A stretch of DNA of 64,000 nucleotides from JAITMY01 sp031553765 (lineage in GTDB: Bacteria > Bacteroidota > Bacteroidia > Bacteroidales > UBA932). This document shows, in pieces, positions 35,082 to 44,061 of the stretch. Every line of letters begins with the position of its first letter. Within the stretch, counting starts at the first letter, position 1. The stretch is taken from the NCBI GenBank assembly GCA_031553765.1, contig JAVBKY010000003.1, forward strand, positions 496,001 to 560,000, written 5' to 3'. Made by a program: the position numbers and the translations under genes. Below the pieces are notes generated by a model that saw nothing but the letters and a program-made list of their open reading frames with translations, was not told where the DNA came from and did no database searches.

Positions 35082-35089
35082 CAAAGGTA
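35082..35089 (-). promoter_or_regulatory. Putative -7 box TACCTTTG for argF'
   Basis: Minus-strand TACCTTTG 24 bases before the ATG at 35057. It lies 12 bases from the plus-strand box at 35102, so the two promoters overlap. Confidence 0.6.
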
Positions 35090-35101
35090 CTCTTTTTTTT
35101 G

Positions 35102-35109
35102 TACTTTTG
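35102..35109 (+). promoter_or_regulatory. Putative -7 box TACTTTTG for the GNAT-argG-argC run
   Basis: Plus-strand TACTTTTG 85 bases before the TTG start at 35195. It is back to back with the argF' box. Confidence 0.55.
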
Positions 35110-35194
35110 TTGGCTTTATTTACGTGAGCTTGGTAGCACAGGCCCACATAGTTGCTTTTATTCGTTTGGTTGTTTTTCTTAAAGTCAATCGAAA

Positions 35195-35854
35195 TTGAAC
35201 GTAAAAATTTTCGTTGCCGAGGCTGAACATGCTAAGTTTGCCGAGCGTATCTGTGAGCTGATATTGGAATCGGCAAAACAGCGCGGCACAGGTATTGCCT
35301 CACGTACACCCGAGTACATCGCACAAAAAATGCGCGACGGAAAAGCCGTAGTGGCTTTGGATTTAGACGCAGACCGCGTGGTAGGTTTCAGCTACATTGA
35401 AACGTGGGGACACGGTAAGTTTGTGGCCAACTCCGGCCTCATAGTTGACCCCGACTATCGCTACATGGGCTTGGCTTACAAAATCAAGAAAAAGATTTTT
35501 AATCTCAGCCGAAAAAAGTATCCCAACGCGCGCATTTTTGGCATTACTACCGGACAGGCCGTGATGAAAATCAACTCATCGCTGGGTTACGTACCCGTTA
35601 CCTTTGCTGAGCTAACCGATGATCAGGAGTTCTGGGCAGGCTGCAAGGGGTGCCGCAACTTTGATATTCTGGAGCGCACCAACCATCGCATGTGCCTTTG
35701 TACAGGCATGTTGTACGACCCGGAAAAGCATAAAACGGTTTGGCAAAAAACGGTTGATTTTGTTCGTCAAAACAACCTTCGCGCGCAGCGCACGCGCTTC
35801 CGCTGGTGGATGCGTAACCGCAGAGCAAAGCAAAAACGTTTTTGGGGAAAATAG
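35195..35854 (+). CDS. GNAT acetyltransferase of the Bacteroidota arginine cluster (ArgA-like candidate)
   Basis: 219 residues. It begins at a TTG: the frame is closed by TAA at 35180-35182 and the next Met is about residue 50, after conserved sequence. The AKQRGTGIASRTPEYIAQKM opening and the acetyl-CoA loop region GLIVDPDYRYMGLAYKIKKKI are those of a GNAT gene regularly adjacent to argG in Bacteroidetes. A late Cys-rich patch (GCKGCRNFD...CLCTGMLYDP) is conserved there. Position suggests N-acylation of glutamate as the first arginine step, replacing argA/argJ; this is context inference. Confidence 0.83.
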   Translation: MNVKIFVAEAEHAKFAERICELILESAKQRGTGIASRTPEYIAQKMRDGKAVVALDLDADRVVGFSYIETWGHGKFVANSGLIVDPDYRYMGLAYKIKKKIFNLSRKKYPNARIFGITTGQAVMKINSSLGYVPVTFAELTDDQEFWAGCKGCRNFDILERTNHRMCLCTGMLYDPEKHKTVWQKTVDFVRQNNLRAQRTRFRWWMRNRRAKQKRFWGK

Positions 35855-35860
35855 TTTATC

Positions 35861-35933
35861 ATCTCACGCAAAGACGCAAAGACGCAAAGAGTATTTTATG
35901 AAACCTTTGCGACTTAGCGACTCTGCGAGAACT
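35861..35933. repeat. Inverted repeat, family A (copy 3)
   Basis: TCTCACGCAAAGACGCAAAG with a further GACGCAAAG is followed by CTTTGCGACTTAGCGACTCT and GCGAGA. It lies in the gap between the GNAT gene and argG. Confidence 0.8.
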
Positions 35934-35951
35934 TAATATTCTTACAGAAAA

Positions 35952-37133
35952 ATGGAAAAAGTTTTAGTTGCATTCAGCGGAGGTCTCGACACCTCATTTT
36001 GTGTAAAATACCTGAAGGAAGAAAAGGGCATGGAGGTGCATACCGCCCTTGTAAATACCGGTGGTTTTAGCAAAGAAGAGCTCGATGTTATTACCCAAAA
36101 AGCAAAAGAGTTGGGTAGCGCAAGCCACGTTAACATTGACGTTACCGAGGAGTACTACCAAAAGTGCATCCGCTACATGATTTACGGCAATATTCTTAAG
36201 AATAGCACCTACCCTCTTTCGGTTAGCTCCGAGCGTGCGTTTCAGGCAATTGCTATTGTAGAATATGCCAAGAAAATAGGCGCTAAGCATATTGCGCACG
36301 GCAGCACCGGCGCAGGTAATGACCAGGTTCGTTTTGATTTGATTTTCCAGGTTATTGCCCCCGAAATCAACATCATCACTCCCATTCGCGACCTTACTAT
36401 TTCACGCCAGGACGAGATTGATTTCTTGAAAAAACACGGCTACGACTTTCCGTGGACTAAGGCAAAATATTCGATTAACCAGGGCTTGTGGGGCACCAGC
36501 GTAGGCGGCGTGGAAACGCTAAAAGCCGATGGTGAGCTACCCGAGGAGGCCTACCCAACTCAAGTTACCAAAAGCGGTAGCGAGAAGGTGCATATTGAGT
36601 TTGAAAAGGGGCAACCCGTGGCGCTCAACGGCAAAAAAATGCCGGCTGTGGAGCTTATTCGTGAACTGTACAAAATAGCAGGCCCTTACGGTGTAGGCCG
36701 TGATACGCACGTGGGCGACACCATCATTGGTATTAAAGGGCGCGTAGGCTTTGAGGCTGCCGCTCCACTCATTCTTATTAAGGCACACCACCTGCTCGAA
36801 AAGCACGTGCTTACCAAGTGGCAGCAGTACTGGAAAGAGCAGCTGGGTAACTGGTACGGCATGCTGCTTCACGAAGCACAGTACCTTGAACCTGTAATGC
36901 GCGACATTGAAAAGTTCCTTGAGTCAACGCAAGAAACCGTAACGGGCAGCGTAGAAGTGAAACTGCAGCCCTACCACTTCAGCATTGTAGGATGCAAGAG
37001 CCAGCACGACCTCATGAGCAGCAAGTTTGGCGAGTACGGCGAAATCAACAAGGCTTTTACGGGCGACGATGTGAAAGGATTTACCAATATCCTGAGCATG
37101 CAAATGAAGATTTGGAACGGCGTGAATCAGTAA
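35952..37133 (+). CDS. argG: Argininosuccinate synthase
   Basis: 393 residues. ATP-pyrophosphatase motif FSGGLDTS at about 8-15, then GSTGAGNDQVRF (citrulline/aspartate site), and GRDTHVGDTIIGIKGR. It joins citrulline and aspartate using ATP. It lies in the GNAT-argG-argC direction with the arginine promoter upstream of GNAT. The TAA stop codon (37131-37133) is the first triplet of the inverted repeat that follows, so the C-terminus has been set by the repeat. The enzyme looks complete. Confidence 0.95.
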   Translation: MEKVLVAFSGGLDTSFCVKYLKEEKGMEVHTALVNTGGFSKEELDVITQKAKELGSASHVNIDVTEEYYQKCIRYMIYGNILKNSTYPLSVSSERAFQAIAIVEYAKKIGAKHIAHGSTGAGNDQVRFDLIFQVIAPEINIITPIRDLTISRQDEIDFLKKHGYDFPWTKAKYSINQGLWGTSVGGVETLKADGELPEEAYPTQVTKSGSEKVHIEFEKGQPVALNGKKMPAVELIRELYKIAGPYGVGRDTHVGDTIIGIKGRVGFEAAAPLILIKAHHLLEKHVLTKWQQYWKEQLGNWYGMLLHEAQYLEPVMRDIEKFLESTQETVTGSVEVKLQPYHFSIVGCKSQHDLMSSKFGEYGEINKAFTGDDVKGFTNILSMQMKIWNGVNQ

Positions 37134-37190
37134 GTACAAAGTACCAATTACTAAGTACAAATGGGCGGCAAGATTGGTACTTTGTACTTA
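37131..37190. repeat. 18-bp-arm inverted repeat supplying the argG stop codon
   Basis: TAAGTACAAAGTACCAAT (37131-37148) and ATTGGTACTTTGTACTTA (37173-37190) are exact reverse complements. The first three bases are the argG stop. It separates argG from argC. Confidence 0.85.
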
Positions 37191-37213
37191 GTAGTTTGTA
37201 ATTTTCAATTTTT

Positions 37214-38191
37214 ATGACTTCAAAAATTACTATTGGTATAGTTGGTGGCGCGGGGTACACCGCAGGCGAGCTGCTGCGCATACTGGTAAATCACCCACAG
37301 GCGGAGATAAAGTGGGTGTACAGCACCAGCAATGCGGGCAACCCCGTAAGCCAAGTGCACAGCGACTTGCTGGGCGAAACCAACATTGTATTTACCGATA
37401 CAATTACCGATGTTAACGCGGTTTTTCTTTGCTTGGGGCACGGCGTGTCCGCCGATTTTTTGCAAAAAAACAGCCTGGCAAAAACAACCAAGATAATTGA
37501 CTTGGGTAATGATTTCCGTGTAAACAATACCTGTGGCGAACGTGCATTTGTGTATGGTTTGCCCGAAATTTTCCGTGAGCAAATTCGTACCGCGCAAAAC
37601 GTGGCCAACCCCGGTTGTTTTGCTACCGCCATTCAACTCGCGTTACTTCCGCTTGCGCAAAGTAAGGTATTGCAAAACGAGGTACACATCAACGCCATTA
37701 CGGGCAGCACCGGTGCAGGACGCTCGCTGAGCGAAACAGGACACTTCAGCTACCGTAATAACAACGTAGCCATTTACAAGCCGTTTAAGCACCAGCACTT
37801 GGCCGAAATTGGCAAAACGCTAAGCACAACGCAAGGTGGCGCGGCTCCCGAATTGTCGTTTATCCCGGTACGCGGCAACTTTACTCGTGGTATTTTTGCT
37901 ACGCTATATACGGAGTGCAGCTTGAGCGAGGAGGAAGCAACCTCACTATACAACAAATTTTACGAGGGACATCCTTTTACCTTCGTTTCTAATGCTGAAA
38001 TATCTCTTAAAGAAGTGGTTAACACGAACAAGTGTTTTTTGCACGTGCAAAAAGTTGGAAAAAAATTGCTTATCACTTCCATCATCGACAACCTTGTAAA
38101 AGGCGCTTCGGGACAAGCCGTCCAAAACATGAATCTCATGTTTGGCTTCGAGGAGACGCTCGGTTTGCGACTAAAACCCACTGGATTTTAG
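37214..38191 (+). CDS. argC: N-acetyl-gamma-glutamyl-phosphate reductase
   Basis: 325 residues. NADPH-binding VGGAGYTAGELL lies at the N-terminus, the catalytic Cys is in NPGCFATA (near residue 136), and the catalytic His is in the TGSTGAGRSLSETGHF region. It reduces N-acylglutamyl phosphate to the semialdehyde used by ArgD. It is third in the run with GNAT and argG, after the inverted repeat. ArgB (acylglutamate kinase) is not in the window. No truncation is seen. Confidence 0.94.
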   Translation: MTSKITIGIVGGAGYTAGELLRILVNHPQAEIKWVYSTSNAGNPVSQVHSDLLGETNIVFTDTITDVNAVFLCLGHGVSADFLQKNSLAKTTKIIDLGNDFRVNNTCGERAFVYGLPEIFREQIRTAQNVANPGCFATAIQLALLPLAQSKVLQNEVHINAITGSTGAGRSLSETGHFSYRNNNVAIYKPFKHQHLAEIGKTLSTTQGGAAPELSFIPVRGNFTRGIFATLYTECSLSEEEATSLYNKFYEGHPFTFVSNAEISLKEVVNTNKCFLHVQKVGKKLLITSIIDNLVKGASGQAVQNMNLMFGFEETLGLRLKPTGF

Positions 38192-38270
38192 CCTTATACA
38201 ACTTGCAAGTTTTTAACTATTTATAGAAAACTTTCGTGCCTTTCTCCGCGCCATTTCGGCAAAAAGTCGC

Positions 38271-38278
38271 TATCTTTG
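38271..38278 (+). promoter_or_regulatory. Putative -7 box TATCTTTG for the WecA-like gene
   Basis: Perfect TAnnTTTG 21 bases before the ATG at 38299, giving a leader of about 14 bases. Confidence 0.6.
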
Positions 38279-38298
38279 CCGCATTAAAGTCAAGATAA

Positions 38299-39429
38299 AT
38301 GATCTTCATTTTCTACTGTGCCATCTCTGCATTTCTGGTCACTTTTATCGTAATGCCCGTACTGATAAACGTGTTGACCAAACAGCAATTGCTGGACATT
38401 GGTGGTCGCCGTAAAATTCATAAAGGTTTTATTCCATCTATGGGGGGTATTGCCATTTTTATTGGCTTTTTATTCGCCTCTATAGTTTGGATTCCGTTTG
38501 GCGAGCTTGCTTTCTACCGCTACTTCTGCGCAGCTATTTTAGTGCTTTTTATTACCGGTATGCGTGATGACCTTACGCCACTTAGCCCACGCGGAAAAAT
38601 TATCATGCAGCTGCTGGCAGCAACCATGGTGGTATGGGGAGGAGGCAGCGAAATGAGTATTCGCATCACATCCTTTTACGGTTTTTGCGGAATACACGAA
38701 TTGCCCCTTTTTATCAGCTACCTACTTAGCATTTTTGTAATCATAGTCGTTACCAACGCCTTTAACCTGATTGACGGGCTAGATGGTCTTGCCGGACTAA
38801 TCGGCCTCATTGCCTTTACGCTTATGGCTGGTTGGTTTTTGCTGGTGCGCGACGGACAAAATCACGCTTGGGCAATGGCACTACTGCTCATCGGGTTCAT
38901 TGGCAGCTTAGTAGGATTTTTGTGCTACAACTGGCATCCGGCCTCCATTTTTATGGGTGATACAGGTGCGCTTATGCTGGGCTTTGTGCTATCGGTAGGT
39001 GCTATCAAGTTCTTACAAATCAATGGTGAGCCAGCCTTTGTGAGCGACTACAAAATGAACGCTCCCATAAGTATGGCTGCTGCCATTGCTATTATTCCGC
39101 TATTTGATACTGGTCGCATATTTCTGTTGCGCCTAAGTCAAGGGCGTTCACCGTTTACACCCGATAAGTTGCACATACACCACCTGCTTATGCGCATGGG
39201 GCTAAAGCATTCGCATGTGGCTTTAGTAATGGGTGTGTTGTATCTTGCTTTGGTGGCATTCATTTATTTGCTTTCAAAAAAGCTAACGGATAACTTTCTT
39301 GTTCCCATTATGGTGCTTATTTGTGTAGGGCTGCACTTCTTGCTGCGCTACATAGTAGATGTAGTTTTTCAGCATCGCCGTGATGATGTGCAGGAGCAGC
39401 TATCCTCCATAGATAGCGCGCAGCTGTAG
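38299..39429 (+). CDS. WecA/MraY-family undecaprenyl-phosphate sugar-1-phosphate transferase
   Basis: 376 residues with about ten membrane segments. Catalytic loops: DDLTPLSPRGK (Mg2+ aspartates), NAFNLIDGLDGLAG, FMGDTGALMLG, and HIHHLLMRMG near the C-terminus. The last motif, with histidines, separates WecA-type from MraY-type enzymes and supports WecA (initiation of O-antigen or exopolysaccharide synthesis by GlcNAc-1-P transfer). The exact sugar is not readable. It has its own promoter and a strong terminator, so it is probably monocistronic. Confidence 0.9.
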   Translation: MIFIFYCAISAFLVTFIVMPVLINVLTKQQLLDIGGRRKIHKGFIPSMGGIAIFIGFLFASIVWIPFGELAFYRYFCAAILVLFITGMRDDLTPLSPRGKIIMQLLAATMVVWGGGSEMSIRITSFYGFCGIHELPLFISYLLSIFVIIVVTNAFNLIDGLDGLAGLIGLIAFTLMAGWFLLVRDGQNHAWAMALLLIGFIGSLVGFLCYNWHPASIFMGDTGALMLGFVLSVGAIKFLQINGEPAFVSDYKMNAPISMAAAIAIIPLFDTGRIFLLRLSQGRSPFTPDKLHIHHLLMRMGLKHSHVALVMGVLYLALVAFIYLLSKKLTDNFLVPIMVLICVGLHFLLRYIVDVVFQHRRDDVQEQLSSIDSAQL

Positions 39430-39448
39430 CGATTTTTACATACAAAGT

Positions 39449-39482
39449 AAAAACGGCGACAGTAATATGTCGCCGTTTTTTT
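39449..39482 (+). terminator. Rho-independent terminator after the WecA-like gene
   Basis: AAAACGGCGACA and TGTCGCCGTTTT pair around ATA-rich loop bases, followed by TTTTTT. Confidence 0.88.
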
Positions 39483-39498
39483 ATCAAAAACAAAAAAT

Positions 39499-39912
39499 AT
39501 GATACGTATTCTTCTTCTCTGCACGCTGTTCATAGCCTTCTGCTCTTGCGGTAGTCCTTCTGCAAAAGTGGCTACACAAACCGTAAATGAGCAAGGCGAA
39601 ATAGTTCTCGCGCTAACCGCTGATACCGCCACCTTTACCGGAGAAATAAATGGACTTAGCGATTCGAAAACCTACCTTGTTGTCGGAAAAGAGGGACAAC
39701 ATATTTGGGTAAAAATTGAAACAGATAGCGCGCCTGCCAACATTCGTGTAAACCAAATTATAAGCCCAAGCAACGAGGCTGATGGACCGTTTGGCAACGA
39801 AATGAGCTACGCGCTGAAGGAGGATGGCGCATGGAAATTTATAGTAGGCGAAAGTTTAATGGTGGGTGAGGATTATGTGGGAGAATATAGAGTGCGAATT
39901 GCCGTAAAGTAG
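39499..39912 (+). CDS. Small lipoprotein of unknown function
   Basis: 137 residues. The signal peptide ends AFCSC-G, a lipobox near residue 17. The rest is beta-rich with no cysteines. It contains TATFTGEINGLSDSKTYLVVGKEGQHIWVKIE, which suggests an OB-like or SH3-like small domain, but I do not recognise a family. It follows a terminator and precedes the MATE gene by 32 bases, so a two-gene transcript is possible. Confidence 0.75.
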   Translation: MIRILLLCTLFIAFCSCGSPSAKVATQTVNEQGEIVLALTADTATFTGEINGLSDSKTYLVVGKEGQHIWVKIETDSAPANIRVNQIISPSNEADGPFGNEMSYALKEDGAWKFIVGESLMVGEDYVGEYRVRIAVK

Positions 39913-39943
39913 TATAAGATTTTGATAGATATATAATAGAAAG

Positions 39944-41308
39944 ATGAGTAAGAACGAGAATTCACCGCTAATTTTAGGAACTGAGAATGTAGGAAAGCTG
40001 CTCATGCAATACGCCGTTCCGGCTATTATTGCCATGACAGCAGCATCGCTTTACAACATTACCGACAGCATTTTTATTGGACACGGCGTGGGCGCTATGG
40101 CGCTATCAGGGCTTGCTATTACCTTTCCGCTAATGAATCTTGCCGCTGCCTTTGGCGCCTTGGTAGGCATGGGGGGCGCGGCAATGCTATCGTTACGCTT
40201 AGGGCAAAAGGACTACGACACCGCCAACCATATTTTGGGTAATGTGCTGGTGTTAAACCTTATTATAGGTATTTCCTTTTCAGCAGTTATGCTGCTGTTT
40301 CTCGACCCGGTTTTATACTTTTTTGGCGCAAGCGAGCAAACACTACCCTACGCGCGCGACTTTATGCAAATTATTCTGGCGGGCAACGTGGTAACGCATA
40401 TGTACTTTGGCCTCAACGCGCTCATGCGCTCAGCAGGGCATCCGCAAAAGTCTATGTACGCCACCATTTACACCGTTGCCATTAACCTTGTGCTTAATCC
40501 GCTTTTTATTTTCGGATTCCACTGGGGTATTCGCGGAAGCGCGGTTGCTACCGTCATTTCGCAGGTGGTAATACTTGCGTGGCAATTCCATTTTTTTGCT
40601 AATAAAAATAACTTTATCCATTTTCGCAAAGGGATTTTTAAGCTCAAGCGCGAAATTGTTAATGGCATTTTATCCATTGGCATGGCGCCGTTTTTGATGA
40701 ATGCCGCAGCCTGCGTTATTGTTATTCTTATCAACCAAGGGCTCATTGCGCACGGTGGCGATTTAGCGGTGGGCGCTTACGGCATTATCAACCGTGTAGC
40801 GTTTTTGTTTGTAATGATTGTGATGGGTATTAACCAAGCTATGCAACCCATTGCGGGCTACAACTATGGCGCGGCGCTGTACTCGCGCGTAAATGAGGTA
40901 TTACGAAAATCCATCCTTTACGCCACCATCATTATGGTGGTGGGCTTTATGGTGGCAGAGATATTTCCGCATGCCATTGCCGGCATTTTTACACGCGACG
41001 AGGAGCTCACCGACCTTTCGGTGGTGGGACTGCGCTACGTGTTTATAACCTACCCCATTGTGGGATTTCAAATGGTGGTTATCACCTTTTTCCAAAGCAT
41101 TGGCATGGCAAAGAAATCTATTTTTCTTTCGCTCACGCGACAAGTCATTTTTCTTATTCCGCTATTGCTAATTTTGCCACGACACCTGGGCGTTACGGGT
41201 GTATGGATAACCATGCCCATATCGGATGTTGCTTCGGCCATACTTGCCGGAATAATGCTGATAGCACAGTTTAAGCAGTTTAAAAAGCATGAAAATACGG
41301 TTGTTTAA
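39944..41308 (+). CDS. MATE-family efflux transporter
   Basis: 454 residues with 12 membrane segments in two similar halves, each starting with a LLMQYAVPAI/GILSIGMAPF-type first helix. DSIFIGHGVG in helix 2 and the intracellular GYNYGA loop are MATE signatures. It should exchange Na+ or H+ for a cationic drug or metabolite. The substrate is not decided. It precedes the cytidylate-kinase-like gene by about 107 bases, filled by a repeat, and may be transcribed with the lipoprotein. Confidence 0.92.
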   Translation: MSKNENSPLILGTENVGKLLMQYAVPAIIAMTAASLYNITDSIFIGHGVGAMALSGLAITFPLMNLAAAFGALVGMGGAAMLSLRLGQKDYDTANHILGNVLVLNLIIGISFSAVMLLFLDPVLYFFGASEQTLPYARDFMQIILAGNVVTHMYFGLNALMRSAGHPQKSMYATIYTVAINLVLNPLFIFGFHWGIRGSAVATVISQVVILAWQFHFFANKNNFIHFRKGIFKLKREIVNGILSIGMAPFLMNAAACVIVILINQGLIAHGGDLAVGAYGIINRVAFLFVMIVMGINQAMQPIAGYNYGAALYSRVNEVLRKSILYATIIMVVGFMVAEIFPHAIAGIFTRDEELTDLSVVGLRYVFITYPIVGFQMVVITFFQSIGMAKKSIFLSLTRQVIFLIPLLLILPRHLGVTGVWITMPISDVASAILAGIMLIAQFKQFKKHENTVV

Positions 41309-41410
41309 CGCTTCGCGTTTTGACAATAGTTTGAAACTGTTTGATGCGCTTCGCGCGTTTGACAACAACCTCAAACCATCTCAAACAACTTGAAACCATT
41401 TTAAACCATA
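41305..41410. repeat. Intergenic repeat array with GCGCTTCGCGC palindromes
   Basis: AACGCttcGCGTT (41307-41319) and GCGCttcGCGC (41347-41357) are palindromes. A GTTTGAAACTGTTTGA stretch is answered by TCAAACCATCTCAAAC. It fills the gap between the MATE and kinase genes. Confidence 0.65.
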
Positions 41411-41415
41411 ACAAA

Positions 41416-42036
41416 ATGAACTACGTAATCAACATCGGAAGGCAGCTAGGCAGCGGTGGCCGGGCTGTGGGGCAAAAATTGGCTAAGGATTTCGGATTTG
41501 GCTACTTTGATAAGGAGCTCGTTCAACTGGCTTCGCAGGAAAGCGGATTGGGTAAGGAGTTTTTTGAGCGTGCTGACGAAAAGGCAAGGTTCAACTTTTT
41601 AGGTAACTTTTGGGCGGGATTTTCAAGCCTTGTTGCCGATAGCAGTACCGGCAGCAACCTGCTGCAAAACGACTCGCTGTTTCAGATTCAGAGTGACATA
41701 ATTCGCGAGCAAGCCGAAAAACAATCGTGCATATTCATAGGCCGCTGTGCCGATTACGTGCTGCGCGAACACCCCAAATGTCTCAACATATTCCTTACGG
41801 CAAATACCCAAGACCGCATACAGCGCGTGATGGACAGTGAGCAAATCACCGCCGAAAAAGCCCGCGAGATAGTTGAGCGCGTTGACAAAAAACGTGCTGC
41901 CTACTACAACTACTACAGCAACAAAACGTGGGGCATGGCTGCTTCGTATCACCTATGCCTCAACACATCGGTGCTGGGTATTGAGGGTACAACGGAGTAC
42001 ATTAAAGAATTTGCCAAGAAAAAGTTGGGAATGTAA
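41416..42036 (+). CDS. Cytidylate-kinase-like protein
   Basis: 206 residues from the ATG at 41416; the frame from 41341 runs through the repeat. The nucleotide-binding loop is GRQLGSGGRAVGQKLA at the N-terminus, and SCIFIGRCADYVL and RVDKKRAAYYNYYS fit the cytidylate-kinase-like family (PF13189). True CMP kinases use the same fold, but family members also act on other substrates. The catalytic specificity is therefore unclear. It overlaps no other gene and is 11 bases before an NAD-binding gene in the same direction. Confidence 0.85.
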   Translation: MNYVINIGRQLGSGGRAVGQKLAKDFGFGYFDKELVQLASQESGLGKEFFERADEKARFNFLGNFWAGFSSLVADSSTGSNLLQNDSLFQIQSDIIREQAEKQSCIFIGRCADYVLREHPKCLNIFLTANTQDRIQRVMDSEQITAEKAREIVERVDKKRAAYYNYYSNKTWGMAASYHLCLNTSVLGIEGTTEYIKEFAKKKLGM

Positions 42037-42047
42037 AACACGCTACT

Positions 42048-42713
42048 ATGCCTAAAAAAGCCACCCTTTTCGGAGCAAGCGGATTTGTGGGTTCGCACTT
42101 GCTCAATGAGCTGCTTAACAGCCCCGATTATGAACAAGTAACCGTCGTTGTTCGCCGTGACTTAGGCGTTAATCATCCTAAGGTGAAAATGCTGATAGGC
42201 GATTACTATACCCTCTCCTCGCTACGCGAACACTTTGTCTGCAACGAGATTTTCATTGCGCTTGGCACCACTAAAAACCACACCCCAAATCAACAGGATT
42301 ACTACGTAGTAGACCATGACTACCCTGTGCTGGCAGCAAAAATGGCAAAGGAAAGTGGCGCGACATCTGTATTTGTGGTAAGCGCTGTGGGCGCTAATCC
42401 CAAGTCAGGCGTATTCTACATACGCTGCAAGGGAGAGATGGAGCGCGATATTACAGCGCTAAACTTTGAGCATACGCATATTTTTCGTCCGTCAATGATA
42501 ATGGGTATGCGCAAGGAAAATCGCCCCCTTGAAAAGGTGATGATACAAATTTGGAAAGCAGTAAATCTGATGCTGTTTGGTTCGTTGAAAAATTACAAAG
42601 GCTTGGATGGAAAGTATATTGCCAAGTCAATGATGCTCGCTGCAAGGCAAGAAACAGAAAAAGTCAAAATTTACCAGTGGCCGGAAATGCACGAGCTACT
42701 GCTAAAAGAATAA
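42048..42713 (+). CDS. NAD(P)-binding oxidoreductase (atypical SDR, HTATIP2-like)
   Basis: 221 residues, Rossmann fold. FGASGFVGSHLL near the start binds the dinucleotide; VSAVGANP and VFYIRCKGEMER carry the SDR-like Ser and Tyr/Lys-like region. Proteins of this length and pattern resemble the HTATIP2/TIP30-type NAD-binding family, whose substrate is unknown in bacteria. It is linked by 11 bases to the cytidylate-kinase-like gene and is likely co-transcribed with it. Confidence 0.8.
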   Translation: MPKKATLFGASGFVGSHLLNELLNSPDYEQVTVVVRRDLGVNHPKVKMLIGDYYTLSSLREHFVCNEIFIALGTTKNHTPNQQDYYVVDHDYPVLAAKMAKESGATSVFVVSAVGANPKSGVFYIRCKGEMERDITALNFEHTHIFRPSMIMGMRKENRPLEKVMIQIWKAVNLMLFGSLKNYKGLDGKYIAKSMMLAARQETEKVKIYQWPEMHELLLKE

Positions 42714-42794
42714 ACCCCATGGTTAGCCACCAAAACAAGGCGAATTATTTAGGCGTTTTTTTCGTAAATTCGTAGCTATATTTTGCTACGAGTT

Positions 42795-44051
42795 ATGTCT
42801 CCCCAAGCCATATTCAAAAAAACTTTCAAGTCATTATACCACAAGAACTTTAGGTACTTTTGGTTGGGGCAGGCCGTATCTACTATTGGCAGTCTGATAC
42901 AGGTAACCGCGCTTAGCTGGTACGTGTACAAAATCAGCGGTTCGCCATTTCTTCTGGGCTTAATGGGCGTATTTGAGTTTGGCCCCGTGCTGGTGCTATC
43001 GCTATTTGTAGGTGTACTCATTGAGCGCTTTCCAAAAAAGAAAATCCTACTTTTTACCCAATCGCTTTTCATGGTGCAGTCGCTGCTGCTGGCGCTGCTG
43101 GTGTGGCAGCGTAGCGAAAATTACTGGCTATTCGCGCTGCTGGCGCTGATAGCGGGTATAGGCAACAGCATTGACCAACCCACACGGCAATCGTACTTTG
43201 TGGAGCTGGTGGGAAAAAAGGATTTGCCCAACGCCATTTCGCTAAACTCTACCACGTTTAACCTCGCGCGCATTGTTGGCCCTGCCATAGCAGGTATTAT
43301 TATGAAATACCTTGGCACCGCCGAATGTTTTCTTATCAACGGGCTTAGCTTTATCCCCGTTATTTACGGCGTTTCGCGCATAACCGTTATAGGCAAGCCA
43401 CGCGTGAGAGATCGTAGCGAAAAAATACTGAAGGAGATTAAATCCGGTGTGAAATACGCGGTAAAAAACACCACCATTCTGCCTACGTTCATCATACTGT
43501 TTATTGTTTGCACCTTTTCCATGAACGCCAGCGTAGTGCTACCCATATTTGCCAAGGATGTGCTTATGGGCACCGAGGAAACGTACAGCATTATGATGTC
43601 CGTTTTTGGGTTAGGCTCACTGCTGGGTGCGCTGTTTATGGCAGGCCTAGGCGACAGGCTGCGCACCAAGCATTTTTTGGTAATGATAGCCGTAGTGATG
43701 GGCATAGCACAAATGCTTACCCTCATACCCATCCCCGAAGCGCATTATCTTAGCTACGTTGTGGTGTTGCTTATCATCATTGGGTTTTGCAACCTGTGCT
43801 TTCTCAACCGCGCCAACACCCGCATACAACTCAACACCGACGACTCGTACCGCGGTCGCGTAATGAGCATCTACGTGCTTATTGTTACGGGTAGCTCGCC
43901 GTTAGGCAACACCTTTACTGGTTGGGCGATAAGCCTCACCTCCGAAAAATACGGTTTCTTCATCAATGGGGCCGTTTCTGTCGCGCTGGTGCTGATGATA
44001 TTTTTCATGTACAAAAAGCATTTGCAACGGGCAAGGGTAGTTAAAGAATAG
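42795..44051 (+). CDS. MFS transporter of the EntS/MFS_3 type
   Basis: 418 residues from the ATG at 42795 (the TTG at 42783 is near the promoter region). About 12 TM segments. FRYFWLGQAVSTIGS in helix 1, SIDQPTRQSYFVELV between helices 4 and 5, and RGRVMSIYVLI near residue 350 are hallmarks of the EntS-like subgroup that exports siderophores or drugs. Substrate unknown. It is followed after 10 bases by a YbaK gene in the same direction. Confidence 0.9.
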   Translation: MSPQAIFKKTFKSLYHKNFRYFWLGQAVSTIGSLIQVTALSWYVYKISGSPFLLGLMGVFEFGPVLVLSLFVGVLIERFPKKKILLFTQSLFMVQSLLLALLVWQRSENYWLFALLALIAGIGNSIDQPTRQSYFVELVGKKDLPNAISLNSTTFNLARIVGPAIAGIIMKYLGTAECFLINGLSFIPVIYGVSRITVIGKPRVRDRSEKILKEIKSGVKYAVKNTTILPTFIILFIVCTFSMNASVVLPIFAKDVLMGTEETYSIMMSVFGLGSLLGALFMAGLGDRLRTKHFLVMIAVVMGIAQMLTLIPIPEAHYLSYVVVLLIIIGFCNLCFLNRANTRIQLNTDDSYRGRVMSIYVLIVTGSSPLGNTFTGWAISLTSEKYGFFINGAVSVALVLMIFFMYKKHLQRARVVKE

Positions 44052-44061
44052 TTGAACCGCA

